The notes under the pieces: generated by a model | The model's input: the letters and a program-made list of their open reading frames with translations, nothing else | Told to the model about the DNA's origin: nothing | Database searches by the model: none | Made by a program: the position numbers and the translations under genes | Assembly: GCA_031261445.1 (NCBI GenBank) | Contig: JAISJQ010000002.1 | Span: 62,001 to 126,000 of the forward strand | Direction of reading: 5' to 3' | DNA length: 64,000 bases | DNA from: Oscillospiraceae bacterium | Lineage (GTDB): Bacteria; Bacillota; Clostridia; Oscillospirales; Acutalibacteraceae | In this document: positions 18,092 through 27,629 of the stretch, one piece after another | Position numbering within the stretch: position 1 is the stretch's first letter | Layout of the letters: the number at the start of each line of letters is the position of its first letter

Positions 18092-18589
18092 ATGAAAAAA
18101 ATTATCTTAGAGGGCCTGATTGCCGCGCCGTTTGCCGGTTTTCTGGCCTATTTTGGGCAGATGGAACTGCCCGTGGTGATTTTGGCGTTGGCGATGCTGG
18201 CGGATTTGGGCACTGGCCTGAGCAAGGCTTGGGTCAACCACGACCTCAACAGCCAAAAGGCCTTCACGGGTGCGCTGAAAAAAGTGGCCAGCGTGGTGGC
18301 GGTCGCCATTGGCGTTGGGGTGGATTTGCTGCTCCCAACGGCGTTGGTGAGCATTGGCGTGAACTACAACGCGCGGGTGATGTTCGGGCTGTTGGTGGTA
18401 TTGTGGCTGTGCGTCAACGAGTTTGTGAGCGTATTGGAGAACCTCTACGCGCTGGGCGTGCCTTTCCCAGCGTTTCTGGAAACGTTGGTGAACGCGCTGA
18501 AAGCCCGCGTGGAAAGCAGCGCGGGTGCGGCCGTGGGCGGAATAGAAAACGAAAAGGACAGTGAAGAAGATGGCGGAGGCAACGCGTAA
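18092..18589 (+). CDS. phage holin family protein
   Basis: Short protein with TM segments, LADLGTGLSKAWVN ... FVSVLENLYALGVPFPAFL typical of the Phage_holin_4-type family. Confidence 0.8.
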   Translation: MKKIILEGLIAAPFAGFLAYFGQMELPVVILALAMLADLGTGLSKAWVNHDLNSQKAFTGALKKVASVVAVAIGVGVDLLLPTALVSIGVNYNARVMFGLLVVLWLCVNEFVSVLENLYALGVPFPAFLETLVNALKARVESSAGAAVGGIENEKDSEEDGGGNA

Positions 18590-19511
18590 GATTGCCATTT
18601 TTGCCGGGCACGGCGGCAAAGATCCCGGCGCGTGCAGCGGCAAATGGAAGGAAAAGGACTGCACGTTGGCAGTGGCCAATCAGGTGGCCAAGCTCCTGCG
18701 GGCACGCGGTTGGCTCGTTGTGCAAAACCGCACGGGCGACACGGACAGCGGCGTGAACGAAAAGTGGCAGCTGGCCAACGCCCAAAAAGTGGACGCCGTG
18801 GTGGACATTCATCTCAACGCGGGCGGCGGCACGGGCACAGAAATCTGGTACGGCAACACGCGGGCGGATAGCAAGGCACTGGCGCTAAAGCTCCAGACGC
18901 ATTTGGTCAAACAGCTGGGCACGCGCGACCGTGGCGTAAAGAACGACAAGGACTGCCGCTTTGGGCAGTTTGGCATCTGCAAATACACCACCGCGCCGTC
19001 GGTACTGGCGGAGCTGTGTTTCATTGATAGTGCGGACGACATGGCGCGTTTTGACGCAGAGCTGTATGGTGTCGCTCTGGCGGACGCGCTCATCGGCACG
19101 CCGCCGCCCGCGACAGCACCCACGACACCGTCCGCGACGGCGTTCGCCGTGGGCGACAAAGTGGAGCTGATCGGCGCGTATGCCGCCAGCGCGTATGTGG
19201 TCGGGGCAACGCACAAGTCGGCCATCGGGCGCACGCTGGTGGTGGGGAAAATCTATCCCGGTGCGCAGCATCCCTATCGCGTGGACGCGGTCGGCGGCGT
19301 GGCCATTGGCTTTGCGGCGGCGAATGCGCTTAAAAAAGTGACGCAAAGCGCGAGCGGCGGGCGCACGTACACCGTCGTCCAAGGCGACAGCCTGTGGCGC
19401 ATTGCCCAAAAGCTGCTGGGCGCAGGTCCGCGTTACCCCGAAATCGTCCAACTCAACCCCGGCAGCGACAAGATGATTCACCCCGGCGACGTGCTGAAGA
19501 TTCCGGTGTAG
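18570..19511 (+). CDS. N-acetylmuramoyl-L-alanine amidase (Amidase_3) with C-terminal LysM
   Basis: IFAGHGGKDPGACSGKWKEKD, AVVDIHLNAGGGTGTEIWYGN, YTVVQGDSLWRIAQKLLG LysM; ATG overlaps the holin stop. Confidence 0.9.
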   Translation: MAEATRKIAIFAGHGGKDPGACSGKWKEKDCTLAVANQVAKLLRARGWLVVQNRTGDTDSGVNEKWQLANAQKVDAVVDIHLNAGGGTGTEIWYGNTRADSKALALKLQTHLVKQLGTRDRGVKNDKDCRFGQFGICKYTTAPSVLAELCFIDSADDMARFDAELYGVALADALIGTPPPATAPTTPSATAFAVGDKVELIGAYAASAYVVGATHKSAIGRTLVVGKIYPGAQHPYRVDAVGGVAIGFAAANALKKVTQSASGGRTYTVVQGDSLWRIAQKLLGAGPRYPEIVQLNPGSDKMIHPGDVLKIPV

Positions 19512-19663
19512 CGGTGGGACATGTAGGGGACGCCGAGGGCGGTATCCCCTACTGGGTTCTTTTTAGACTATTCCGTTTAGAAATCCTTCCGTAGGGGGCG
19601 ATGTCCACATCGCCCCGTTTGTCTATATCACAATCATTACTATTCCGCATTAGAAATCCTTAT

Positions 19664-19706
19664 GTAGGGGCAACCCTTGCCTGTGCCCTGCGGGTATGGT
19701 TGCCCC
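19664..19706. repeat. GTAGGGGC element with loop insert CCTGTGCCCTGCGGGTA
   Basis: GGGGCAACC-CTTG-[CCTGTGCCCTGCGGGTA]-T-GGTTGCCCC; insert 19680-19696. Confidence 0.9.
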
Positions 19707-19842
19707 GATAATGCGTTTTGCGCAAAGGGCGACCATACTACCATACCCATCAGGGCGACCACAAGGGTCGCCCCTACAGGGGCATCTGGCAACCACGGGC
19801 GGATGATATCCGCCCCTACATGATCGATTCGCAATGCGTCTT

Positions 19843-22320
19843 CTATTCCGCCAGCTCAATGATCTCCTTGAGGGCGGCGATGTATCGCTCGCCGCCGGGG
19901 ATGTCCTCGGCGGTGGGGTTCTGCACAAACGCGTCCCAGGTCTGGCGTTTGTAGAATACCTCGCACTGGAACTTGGTGATCTGCTCAATGAGCGCCTCTT
20001 TGGTGGCTTGCTTGCGGATTTTGACCGTGCCCGTGAGCGTCAGCTCTACGGTGTCTGTGGGCGCGATGCCGCCCAGCGCCAGCGTCAGCGTCTCGCCGTC
20101 TAGGCGGGTCACGTCCACGGTCTCGCCGTTCACCGTTGCGCTGATTTCCCGCGCGTCCACCACGTCCTTGAACGAGAGGCGATAGCTGCGCTTGGTCGGG
20201 AGGTTCTCCGCACGCCAAAGTGCCCAATCGGCGGGGGCGCTTTCGGGCGTTTTGTCCGCGATGGTCAAGGACAAATTGCCCGCGGTCTCGCTAAGGGTGT
20301 ACTGCGTTTGGGCATAGTAGCCGCGCTTGTGCGCGTCCGTTTCGCCGTCGTCCTCGTAGAGGGTATATTCGCCGTTGCCGCGCCAAATCCACAGCTCCAG
20401 CGCGGCGGGATTGCGCCAATTGTTGTCTGTGCCGTCCGTACTCAGGGGGACGATTGTGCCCGCTTTGGCAAAGACGGGCGTGCTCGTCAGGTCGCGGCAG
20501 ACGGTCAGCTCGCGCCCGCCCTGATAGACCCGGCCGTTGAAAATGTCCGTCCAGCGTCCTTCGGGTAGCCACAGCTTCACGGAGGCCAGCGCACTGTTTT
20601 TGTCCAGCTTTTCGGTGATGGGCGCGGCCAGTAGCTGCCGCCCAAAGTAGTACTCGTTGCCGTACTTATACGCCTCGTCATATTCCGGGTGGCGGTAATA
20701 GAGCGGCTCGCACAGGGCAATGCCCTCGCGGTGGTTGCGAGCGTTTTCGGTGTAGATGTAGGGGATCAGCCGATGGCGCAGGCGCAGCAGCTCCACCGTC
20801 TGGGCGTAGACATCCGGGCGATACTTCCAGGGCTCTTTGCCCATGAACTCGTTGCTGGTGGAGTGCAGGCGCATGATGGGGTTGAAGACCGCAAACTGCA
20901 CCCAGCGCAGGTAAAGCTCATCGTCCTTGCTGCCCATGTGGTGACCGCCGATGTCGTGACTCCACCACGTGTAGCCAATGTTGGCGGCGTTGGCGGTGAA
21001 GTAGGGCTGAAAGCGCAGGCAGGACCAGTTGATCATGGTGTCGCCCGAAAAGCCCAACGGATAGCGATGACTGCCGGGGCCAGCGTAGCGGCTGAGAATC
21101 AGGTGGCGTTTGGCGTGCTCAGGCGCGGGCGCGTCGGCATCGGCCTCTTTGCCCGAAAAGCTGTCCAAATAGTGATAGTGATTGAGTGCCCAGAGGGGGT
21201 CAAGCCCCGGAATTTTGGTCTTTTTACCCTGTTGCCAATCAATCCACCAGAAGTCCACACCCGCTTTTTCCAGCGGATGGTGCAGGTGGCGGAAATAGTT
21301 GGTGACAAAGTTGGGGTCGGTGATGTCAAAGTTGACTTGCTTGCCCGTGGCGGGGTCAATGCCCATGGCCTCGGCCATGGCCGGGTAGGGATCTTCAAAG
21401 GCGCGCACACCGTCGGCCGGATGCAGGTTGAGCGTCACAAAGCGACCTTGCGCTTGCAATGTGCGCAAAAAGTCCTTCCAATCGGGGAAGAGCTCAGTGT
21501 CCCAGCTGTAGCCCGTCCAGCCACTGCCGCCCCACTGGAAAACGCCTTTGCGGGCGGGGTCTTGGATGCGCGTCTGTTCTTTGCTGAAGTGTTTTTTCAG
21601 GTCTACCCAGTGCCAGTCCATGTCCACAGTGGCGACGGTGATGGGGATCTGCTCTTTGTCGAAACGCGCCATCAGGTCTAAGTATTCCTGCTGGGTGTAG
21701 GCCTTGTAGCGACTCCACCAGTTGCCCAGCGCAAAGCGCGGAATCAGGGGAACTTCGCCCGTCAGGCGGTAGTAATCCTGCACAGCGGCGCGGTAGTCAT
21801 GCCCATAGGCAAAGTAGTATTTGTCCGTGCCCTTGACCGCGCGGGGGGCTAGGTGGGAGTGCGCGTCAATGGTCAGGGACTTTGAATCGTCCAGCACCGC
21901 CAGCCCCGCGCGGGAGACAATGCCGTCGCCCAGAGCGGTCTCGCCAATGGTCTGGTCCAGCGTGCGGGTCGTGCCCAACAAGTTGCCCTCGCGCACGTCC
22001 TTGTGGACGCTCGTGCCCGTCTCCTTAAAATCCACGCGCAAAAATTTGGCGTCTTTGGCGCGTAGGGTCAACCGAATTTTGTCGGTTTCCACCAAGATTT
22101 TGCCGCCGACTTTCCGCACGTTGCTGTTGACGTTGTCCGTCCAATCCCGATGCCAGACCACTTGTGTGGCCGCGTCCGTGAACGTGCCACTTTTGCTGTA
22201 TTCCACGCGCACCAGACGATTGCCCAGCACCTGCACGCGCACGTTGCCCAGCACGGTGGTAGCCGCGTCCTGCGGAGCCGGCGAGAGCGGCAGAGCATAT
22301 TGGTTTTCAAAATAAGACAT
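19843..22320 (-). CDS. glycoside hydrolase family 31 (alpha-glucosidase-like)
   Basis: VATVDMDWHWVDLKKH, VDFWWIDWQQG, GYTWWSHDIGGH, MRLHSTSNEF, LIPYIYTENARNHREG. Confidence 0.92.
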   Translation of the reverse strand: MSYFENQYALPLSPAPQDAATTVLGNVRVQVLGNRLVRVEYSKSGTFTDAATQVVWHRDWTDNVNSNVRKVGGKILVETDKIRLTLRAKDAKFLRVDFKETGTSVHKDVREGNLLGTTRTLDQTIGETALGDGIVSRAGLAVLDDSKSLTIDAHSHLAPRAVKGTDKYYFAYGHDYRAAVQDYYRLTGEVPLIPRFALGNWWSRYKAYTQQEYLDLMARFDKEQIPITVATVDMDWHWVDLKKHFSKEQTRIQDPARKGVFQWGGSGWTGYSWDTELFPDWKDFLRTLQAQGRFVTLNLHPADGVRAFEDPYPAMAEAMGIDPATGKQVNFDITDPNFVTNYFRHLHHPLEKAGVDFWWIDWQQGKKTKIPGLDPLWALNHYHYLDSFSGKEADADAPAPEHAKRHLILSRYAGPGSHRYPLGFSGDTMINWSCLRFQPYFTANAANIGYTWWSHDIGGHHMGSKDDELYLRWVQFAVFNPIMRLHSTSNEFMGKEPWKYRPDVYAQTVELLRLRHRLIPYIYTENARNHREGIALCEPLYYRHPEYDEAYKYGNEYYFGRQLLAAPITEKLDKNSALASVKLWLPEGRWTDIFNGRVYQGGRELTVCRDLTSTPVFAKAGTIVPLSTDGTDNNWRNPAALELWIWRGNGEYTLYEDDGETDAHKRGYYAQTQYTLSETAGNLSLTIADKTPESAPADWALWRAENLPTKRSYRLSFKDVVDAREISATVNGETVDVTRLDGETLTLALGGIAPTDTVELTLTGTVKIRKQATKEALIEQITKFQCEVFYKRQTWDAFVQNPTAEDIPGGERYIAALKEIIELAE

Positions 22321-22508
22321 GTTTTCTCCTATGCGCCAAATATTTTCCTGCTAATTATAGCGTTTCGGGCGCAAGAAGTCAAGCGGGCATTGCAATGAAC
22401 AATGAACAAAGAACAATGTACAATTGGTTGTGTGGTTGCCCTTTGGCGAAATGCGGCGTTATGGGGTTAGCGGGCGGCGGTTGCCGCCCGTGCGCGTTCA
22501 GAAAACAG

Positions 22509-22550
22509 AAACAGCACTAGCACTAGTAACAGCACTAGTAATAGTACTGT
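22509..22550. repeat. short tandem/palindromic repeat AACAGCACTAGT
   Basis: aacagcactagcactagtaacagcactagtaatagtactgt. Confidence 0.75.
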
Positions 22551-22587
22551 ATGACATTTTTTTCAACGCGGCGGCGTTGAGCCGTTC

Positions 22588-22633
22588 GTAGGGGCGACCC
22601 TTGCCTGTGCCCTGCGGGTATGGTCGCCCCTAC
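22588..22633. repeat. GTAGGGGC element with loop insert CCTGTGCCCTGCGGGTA
   Basis: GGGGCGACC-CTTG-[insert 22604-22620]-T-GGTCGCCCCTAC. Confidence 0.9.
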
Positions 22634-22706
22634 AACACGCCCACGGGCGGCAGATTCCAGCCCCTATGAGGCGTGAGGGACAAGGATACAGGCGTGAGGG
22701 GGCAAA

Positions 22707-22743
22707 CAATTGTCCATTATTAATTGTTCATTGTCAATTGCCA
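22707..22743. repeat. CAATTGTTCATTG-type repeat overlapping the P1 peptidase 3' end
   Basis: acaattgtccattattaattgttcattgtcaattgcc. Confidence 0.8.
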
Positions 22744-23652
22744 TATGGCCGCCTCGACCGCGCGGGCGGCGAGGAGACCCACGGCGTCCATGCTGGCGGG
22801 GACTGCGCCCGAGGCCAGGGCGAACACGGTGTCGCCATCGAATTCCGAGTGCGCTGGACGGATGGCGCGGGCGATGCCGTTTTGTCCGTGCCCGGCAATT
22901 TTTGTGCACTGCGCTTTTGTCAAACGCGCGTTGGTCAGCACGCAGGCGAGCACGGTGTTGCCCGCCTCCACGTCGCTGAAAAAGTCGCGGCTTTGCGCGT
23001 ACTGCGCCAGCAAAATCTGCTCGCTGTCCGCGAAGCCCTCGTCCCCCAGCGTGCCGGCCAAAATCGCGCCGTCGCGCACGATATCGCCCACGCAGTTGAC
23101 CGCCACGAGCGCACCCACGCGCAAGTCGCCGTATTCAAATGCCGCCGCCGCCTGGCCGCCCTGCATGGCGTGCGCCATCCCCCGCGCTTTGCCCAGCGTC
23201 GCCCCGCAACCCGCGCCAAAATTCCCCGCGCGGAAGGGCATGTCCCCAAAGGCAGCTTCGCAAGCGGCGACACCCATCGCCGCGTCTGGGCGCACGTCTG
23301 CACGCCCAACCTTCAGGTCAAACAGCACGGCACTGACCACGTTGGGCACGCGCGTCACGCCCACATCCCGCCCAATCCCGCGTGCCTCTAGGTACTGCCG
23401 AACGCCGTCACTGGCGGCCAGCCCAAACGAACTGCCGCCGCTGAGCAGGCAGGCGTGCACTCGCTGGCGGTGCATCACCGGGTCGAGCGCGGCGGTGTCC
23501 GCCGTGACGGGTGAGCCGCCGCGAATGTCCACGCCGCACACCGCGCCTTGGGGCGCAAGCACCACGGTGCAGCCCGTCTTGGCTTTTGCGTCTTCGGCAC
23601 TGCCGATGCGAAAATCCGCCACCTGCGCGATGTCAATCTCACGGAGCGTCAT
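22720..23652 (-). CDS. P1 family (DmpA/S58-type) peptidase
   Basis: GCTVVLAPQGAVCGVDIRGGSPVT ... HACLLSGGSSFGLAASDGV ... PNVVSAVLFDL. Confidence 0.85.
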   Translation of the reverse strand: MTLREIDIAQVADFRIGSAEDAKAKTGCTVVLAPQGAVCGVDIRGGSPVTADTAALDPVMHRQRVHACLLSGGSSFGLAASDGVRQYLEARGIGRDVGVTRVPNVVSAVLFDLKVGRADVRPDAAMGVAACEAAFGDMPFRAGNFGAGCGATLGKARGMAHAMQGGQAAAAFEYGDLRVGALVAVNCVGDIVRDGAILAGTLGDEGFADSEQILLAQYAQSRDFFSDVEAGNTVLACVLTNARLTKAQCTKIAGHGQNGIARAIRPAHSEFDGDTVFALASGAVPASMDAVGLLAARAVEAAIWQLTMNN

Positions 23653-24184
23653 GCAGCATCTCCTCCACGCGGGCGAGAATGTCCGCCGTCTCGGCCAGTG
23701 CGCCGCGCCCCACGTCGCCGCAGGCCAAACGCGCTTCTCTGGGTTGCATGAGTTCCACGCCCAGTGCCTGTAGCTTCGCCACGTTGCCCTGCACCACGGG
23801 GTTTTCCCACATGGCCGTGTTCATCGCCGGGCACAGCAGCGTTCTTTTGCGGTGCGCGGCCATGCAGACCGTTGTGAGCATGTCGTCGGCAATGCCGCCG
23901 ACGAGCTTACCAATCAGGTTCGCGCTGGCGGGGGCGAGGAGCACCAAATCCGCCCGCTTAGCCAGAGAGATGTGCTGCACGTCGTGCACCTGCACTTCGG
24001 CGAACATGTCCGTGTAGACCGCCTGCCCGGTGAGCGACTGGAAGGTCAGCGGCGTGATGAACTGCGTGGCCGCCCGCGTCAAAATCACATGCACGGCGTG
24101 CCCGGCTTTGGTCAGACTGCTGGCCAGCTCCGCCGCTTTATAGGCCGCGATGCTGCCCGTAACCCCCAACAAAATTTCAGCCAT
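23639..24184 (-). CDS. coaC: phosphopantothenoylcysteine decarboxylase (CoaC-type flavoprotein)
   Basis: LLGVTGSIAAYKAAELAS, LAPASANLIGKLVGGIADDMLT, CPAMNTAMW. Confidence 0.88.
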   Translation of the reverse strand: MAEILLGVTGSIAAYKAAELASSLTKAGHAVHVILTRAATQFITPLTFQSLTGQAVYTDMFAEVQVHDVQHISLAKRADLVLLAPASANLIGKLVGGIADDMLTTVCMAAHRKRTLLCPAMNTAMWENPVVQGNVAKLQALGVELMQPREARLACGDVGRGALAETADILARVEEMLHDAP

Positions 24185-24866
24185 GTCTGTGCCTCCACTC
24201 CTTGATTGTGTGCGCCGCAATGCCTGCGGCAATCTGTGCTTTCGTCTCGTATTCGTGGGCTTCGCCCCCCGCGCCCAGCAGGACGGCTGTGTGCCGATCA
24301 CCCACAATATCGCGCTTGTCGTTGGCCAACACAAACGCACAACCGTTGCTCTCTAGTATGCCCCGCCCGGCGGCCAAGAGTGCTTCGCGCGTCACGCCAT
24401 CGAGGAGCTTAAAGCCCACCAAAATGGCTTCGGGCATCTGCGCCGCAATGCGCCCGATGAGTTTGGGGTTGGGCGTGAGCGTCACGTGCAGTTCTGGCTC
24501 AGACGAGCTAATCTTCTCGCGGCGATCGAGCACACAGCCGTGCGCGTCCGTCACTTGGGCAACGCAGTAATCGCTCACCGCCGCCGCGTGGACGATGATG
24601 TCCGGCCGCACTTCCGCCAGCGTTTGGTCGAGTAGCGCTTCCAAGTCCGCCGTGGTCTGGAAGGCGTGGGTGTGGATTTTGCCGCTGGGCGCAGGTCGCG
24701 CGGCATCGTGGGCGCAGAGATAGTGCACGCCGTCCACAGCCTCCAGCGCGGCAAACGTATCCGCCACGCACGCCCCCAGCCGCCCGGTCGCGCTGTTGGT
24801 GATGGCACGCACCGCGTCAATCGGCTCGCTCGTCCCGCCCGAGGTGATGAGGATTTTCATGCGCAA
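24177..24866 (-). CDS. coaB: phosphopantothenate-cysteine ligase (CoaB-type)
   Basis: ILITSGGTSEPIDAVRAITNSATGRLG, HAAAVSDYCV, NPKLIG, VGFKLL. Confidence 0.88.
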   Translation of the reverse strand: MRMKILITSGGTSEPIDAVRAITNSATGRLGACVADTFAALEAVDGVHYLCAHDAARPAPSGKIHTHAFQTTADLEALLDQTLAEVRPDIIVHAAAVSDYCVAQVTDAHGCVLDRREKISSSEPELHVTLTPNPKLIGRIAAQMPEAILVGFKLLDGVTREALLAAGRGILESNGCAFVLANDKRDIVGDRHTAVLLGAGGEAHEYETKAQIAAGIAAHTIKEWRHRHG

Positions 24867-25071
24867 ACCTTTCTATCTAGCGTCCCGTAGGGGCGGCAAC
24901 CTGCCGCCCGTGGTCGTCATTGTAGGGGTCGCCGCCCACGGCGACCCGCGCCCTCTGCGGAATGTCAGGTGCTCATTGTGTCTGTAGGAGCGAGCTGCGC
25001 TCGCCCGCTGGTGAAAGATAGCGTTTGCGGGGATCAACGAACGATCAACCAAACCACCAATTGTTCATTGT

Positions 25072-25779
25072 TCATTGCAACAGCTTCCAATCCACGATTT
25101 CAATCGGCGTAAAGTCCAGATAATCCGCCGCAATGAGCTGGAAGGCGACGCCTTCCACTGCGCCGTCCACGTGCCCAAAGCGCTTTGTGGCGTGGATGTG
25201 CCCGTAGCAACAGCGGGTGATGCCCTGCGCCTTGAGCACGTCAAAAATTTCCGGCACGCGGCTACTTTGGCTCACGGGAGGATAGTGCAAAAACGCCACG
25301 GGATCGCCGCCGCGCTTTTTGGCATCCAGAATCGAGCGTTCCAGCCGCCCGGCCTCGCGCAGGACGATTTTTTTGTCCTCATCGCGCTCTGCGTCAAAAT
25401 ACCAACCTCGCGTGCCGCAAACGCACAGCCCGTCCACCTTTTGCGCGTTGTTGTGGATGAACGAGATGCTCCGCAGGCCGTTGGCCGCCAAAAAGCCGTC
25501 CATTTTGCGCACGGTCGTCCACCAGTAGTCGTGGTTGCCCTTCAGGAGAATTTTTTTGCCGGGCAGACTCTCCAAAAACTGGAAGTCCGGCAGGGCGTTT
25601 TCAATGCCCATCGCCCAGCAGAAGTCCCCCGCGATGACCACGGTGTCCTCGTCACCCACCACGGCACGCCAGTTGGTCTCAATGCGTGCTTGGTAGTACT
25701 CCCAGCCGGGAAAAATCTCCATACTTTTTTGGATGCCCGTGGAGATGGACAGGTGCAGGTCAGCGATGGCAAAGAGCAT
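25072..25779 (-). CDS. metallophosphoesterase
   Basis: IADLHLS, VVIAGDFCWAMG, LKGNHDYWW, CYGHIHA motifs. Confidence 0.88.
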   Translation of the reverse strand: MLFAIADLHLSISTGIQKSMEIFPGWEYYQARIETNWRAVVGDEDTVVIAGDFCWAMGIENALPDFQFLESLPGKKILLKGNHDYWWTTVRKMDGFLAANGLRSISFIHNNAQKVDGLCVCGTRGWYFDAERDEDKKIVLREAGRLERSILDAKKRGGDPVAFLHYPPVSQSSRVPEIFDVLKAQGITRCCYGHIHATKRFGHVDGAVEGVAFQLIAADYLDFTPIEIVDWKLLQ

Positions 25780-25871
25780 GTGTCCTCCAGATATTGCCTG
25801 ATTATTTGGCGGGTCGGGCGTTATACTATGCCTATGAGCTACGGCTCAAATACGCCAGCGAGGTGAATCCC

Positions 25872-26039
25872 ATGCAACAGCCACAGGATATGCAGCCCAT
25901 TCGTGAGATCTCGTGTTCCGCCAACAAGTGCGCCTATAACTGCCAAGGCAGCAAGTGCGGCGCAAAGCACATCACCATCGATCAGCCCGGCGCAAACTGT
26001 TCCGCGGAGACGCTCTGTAGCACGTTTCAACTGAAATAA
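25872..26039 (+). CDS. DUF1540-like small Cys-rich protein
   Basis: SCSANKCAYNCQGSKCGAKHITIDQPGANCSAETLCSTF. Confidence 0.75.
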   Translation: MQQPQDMQPIREISCSANKCAYNCQGSKCGAKHITIDQPGANCSAETLCSTFQLK

Positions 26040-26162
26040 CACGTTGGCATGTCAGAAGTCAGATTGCAGAGGGCAGAGGGCAGAACTATTCTGCCCTCTG
26101 TTTTCTGCTACATCAGCGGGCGCAGAAAAGCCCCTACACCCTCACGCCTGAACCCTCAATCC

Positions 26163-27323
26163 TCATGCCTCGATGGTCTGTACGACATAGTCGCCAAAAG
26201 CGCGGCAGGTTGCGCCTGTATCGCGCCCGGTGACAACGAGGGCACGTTCGGTGGTCATGCACTTGTCCAGCGCGGCGTTCAGTCGGTCGGCTTCGGCACT
26301 CTTGCCGATGTGCGCCAGCAACATGGCGGACGCGCGGAGCATGGAGCAGGGGTCGGCATACTGCGCCCGCCCTTCCTTGACCATGCGCGGCGCAGAGCCG
26401 TGGATGGCCTCAAACATGGCATAACGCTTGCCGATGTTCGCGCTCCCGGCCGTGCCCACGCCGCCTTGGAACTCCGCCGCCTCGTCCGTGATGATGTCGC
26501 CATAGAGGTTGGGGAGCACGAACACGCGGAAGTCACGGCGGCGTTTTTCGTCGATGAGCTTGGCGGTGAGGATGTCGATGTACCACTCGTCCGTGGTGAT
26601 TTCTGGGTAGTCTGCGCCCACTTCTTTGGATAGACCTAGGAACTTGCCATCGGTGGTCTTGATGACGTTCGCTTTGCTCACGATGCTCACGCGCTCCTTG
26701 CCGTTGGCGCGGGCGAATTCATACGCCAGCTTCGCGATGCGCCGCGTGCCCTCGCTGGTGGTGACCACAAAATCGAGTGCCAGCTCGTCCGTGATATGGA
26801 TGCCGCGCGAGCCCACGGCGTATGCGCCCTCGGTGTTCTCGCGGAAGAACGTCCAGTCGATCCCCTGCTCGGGCACGCGCACGGGACGCATGTTGGCGAA
26901 GAGATCCAGCGCCTTGCGCATGGCGACGTTTGCGCTCTCAATGTTCGGCCAACCGTCGCCCGCTTGGGGCGTGGTCGTGGGTCCTTTGAGGATGACGTGG
27001 CACTCTTTCAGCGCCGCCAGTACGTCGTCGGGGATGGCCTTGCCGCAGGCCGCACGGTTCTCGATGGTCAGGCCGTCAATGGTGCGGAACTCGATTTTCC
27101 CCGCCGCCACGTCGTCTGCCAGCAGGGACTGCAGCACACGGGCAGATTCCGCCGTGATGGTCGGCCCAATGCCGTCGCCGCCGCAAACGCCGATGATGAG
27201 TTTATCCAGCGTGTTATAATCCAAAAAGTCGCTCTGCGTGGCAATCGCCTGGGCGCGTGCGTCCTGTTCGTCGATGAGGGCAGAAAAATGCGCAAGGGCA
27301 AGGTGTTTTTGTGCGTCCGTCAT
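26163..27323 (-). CDS. isocitrate/isopropylmalate dehydrogenase family protein (NAD(P)-isocitrate dehydrogenase-like)
   Basis: VCGGDGIGPTITAESARVL, RENTEGAYAVGSRGI, NLYGDIITDEAAEFQGGVGTAGSANIG, EAIHGSAPRM. Confidence 0.88.
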   Translation of the reverse strand: MTDAQKHLALAHFSALIDEQDARAQAIATQSDFLDYNTLDKLIIGVCGGDGIGPTITAESARVLQSLLADDVAAGKIEFRTIDGLTIENRAACGKAIPDDVLAALKECHVILKGPTTTPQAGDGWPNIESANVAMRKALDLFANMRPVRVPEQGIDWTFFRENTEGAYAVGSRGIHITDELALDFVVTTSEGTRRIAKLAYEFARANGKERVSIVSKANVIKTTDGKFLGLSKEVGADYPEITTDEWYIDILTAKLIDEKRRRDFRVFVLPNLYGDIITDEAAEFQGGVGTAGSANIGKRYAMFEAIHGSAPRMVKEGRAQYADPCSMLRASAMLLAHIGKSAEADRLNAALDKCMTTERALVVTGRDTGATCRAFGDYVVQTIEA

Positions 27324-27485
27324 GGGGTGTCCTTTCGGGCTGTGTTTCTGCTTATTATACCACATTCGGGCGGGTTTTTCAAACGCCTTGGCCATACCTC
27401 ACGGAAATCAATTTTGTGTAGGGGCTTTTCTGCGCTCGCCCGCTGATTTTAAGGAAACGCGTAGATTTTGACAGCGGATTAGACA

Positions 27486-27527
27486 GCGGGCGAGCACCCG
27501 CAGGGCACAGGCAAAGCTCGCCCCTAC
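27486..27527. repeat. GTAGGGGC element (GCGAGC stem) with loop insert ACCCGCAGGGCACAGG
   Basis: gcgggcgagc-ACCCGCAGGGCACAGG-caaagctcgcccctac; insert 27496-27511. Confidence 0.9.
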
Positions 27528-27596
27528 AAACCCCAAAAATCATCAGTTTTCCTCTGACAATCTGAAAATTGATTTCCGTGTGCTAGAAACTAGTAC

Positions 27597-27624
27597 TTGA
27601 CAAATCTGGAAAATGTGCTATAAT
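27597..27624 (+). promoter_or_regulatory. sigma-A-type promoter of groESL, TTGACA-N16-TATAAT
   Basis: TTGACA 27597-27602, TATAAT 27619-27624. Confidence 0.85.
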
Positions 27625-27629
27625 ATACA

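Noticed and set aside
27417-27540. Riboswitch or regulatory leader upstream of groES
   Set aside because: The structured sequence is a GTAGGGGC-type repeat; regulation is explained by the promoter and perfect CIRCE further downstream.
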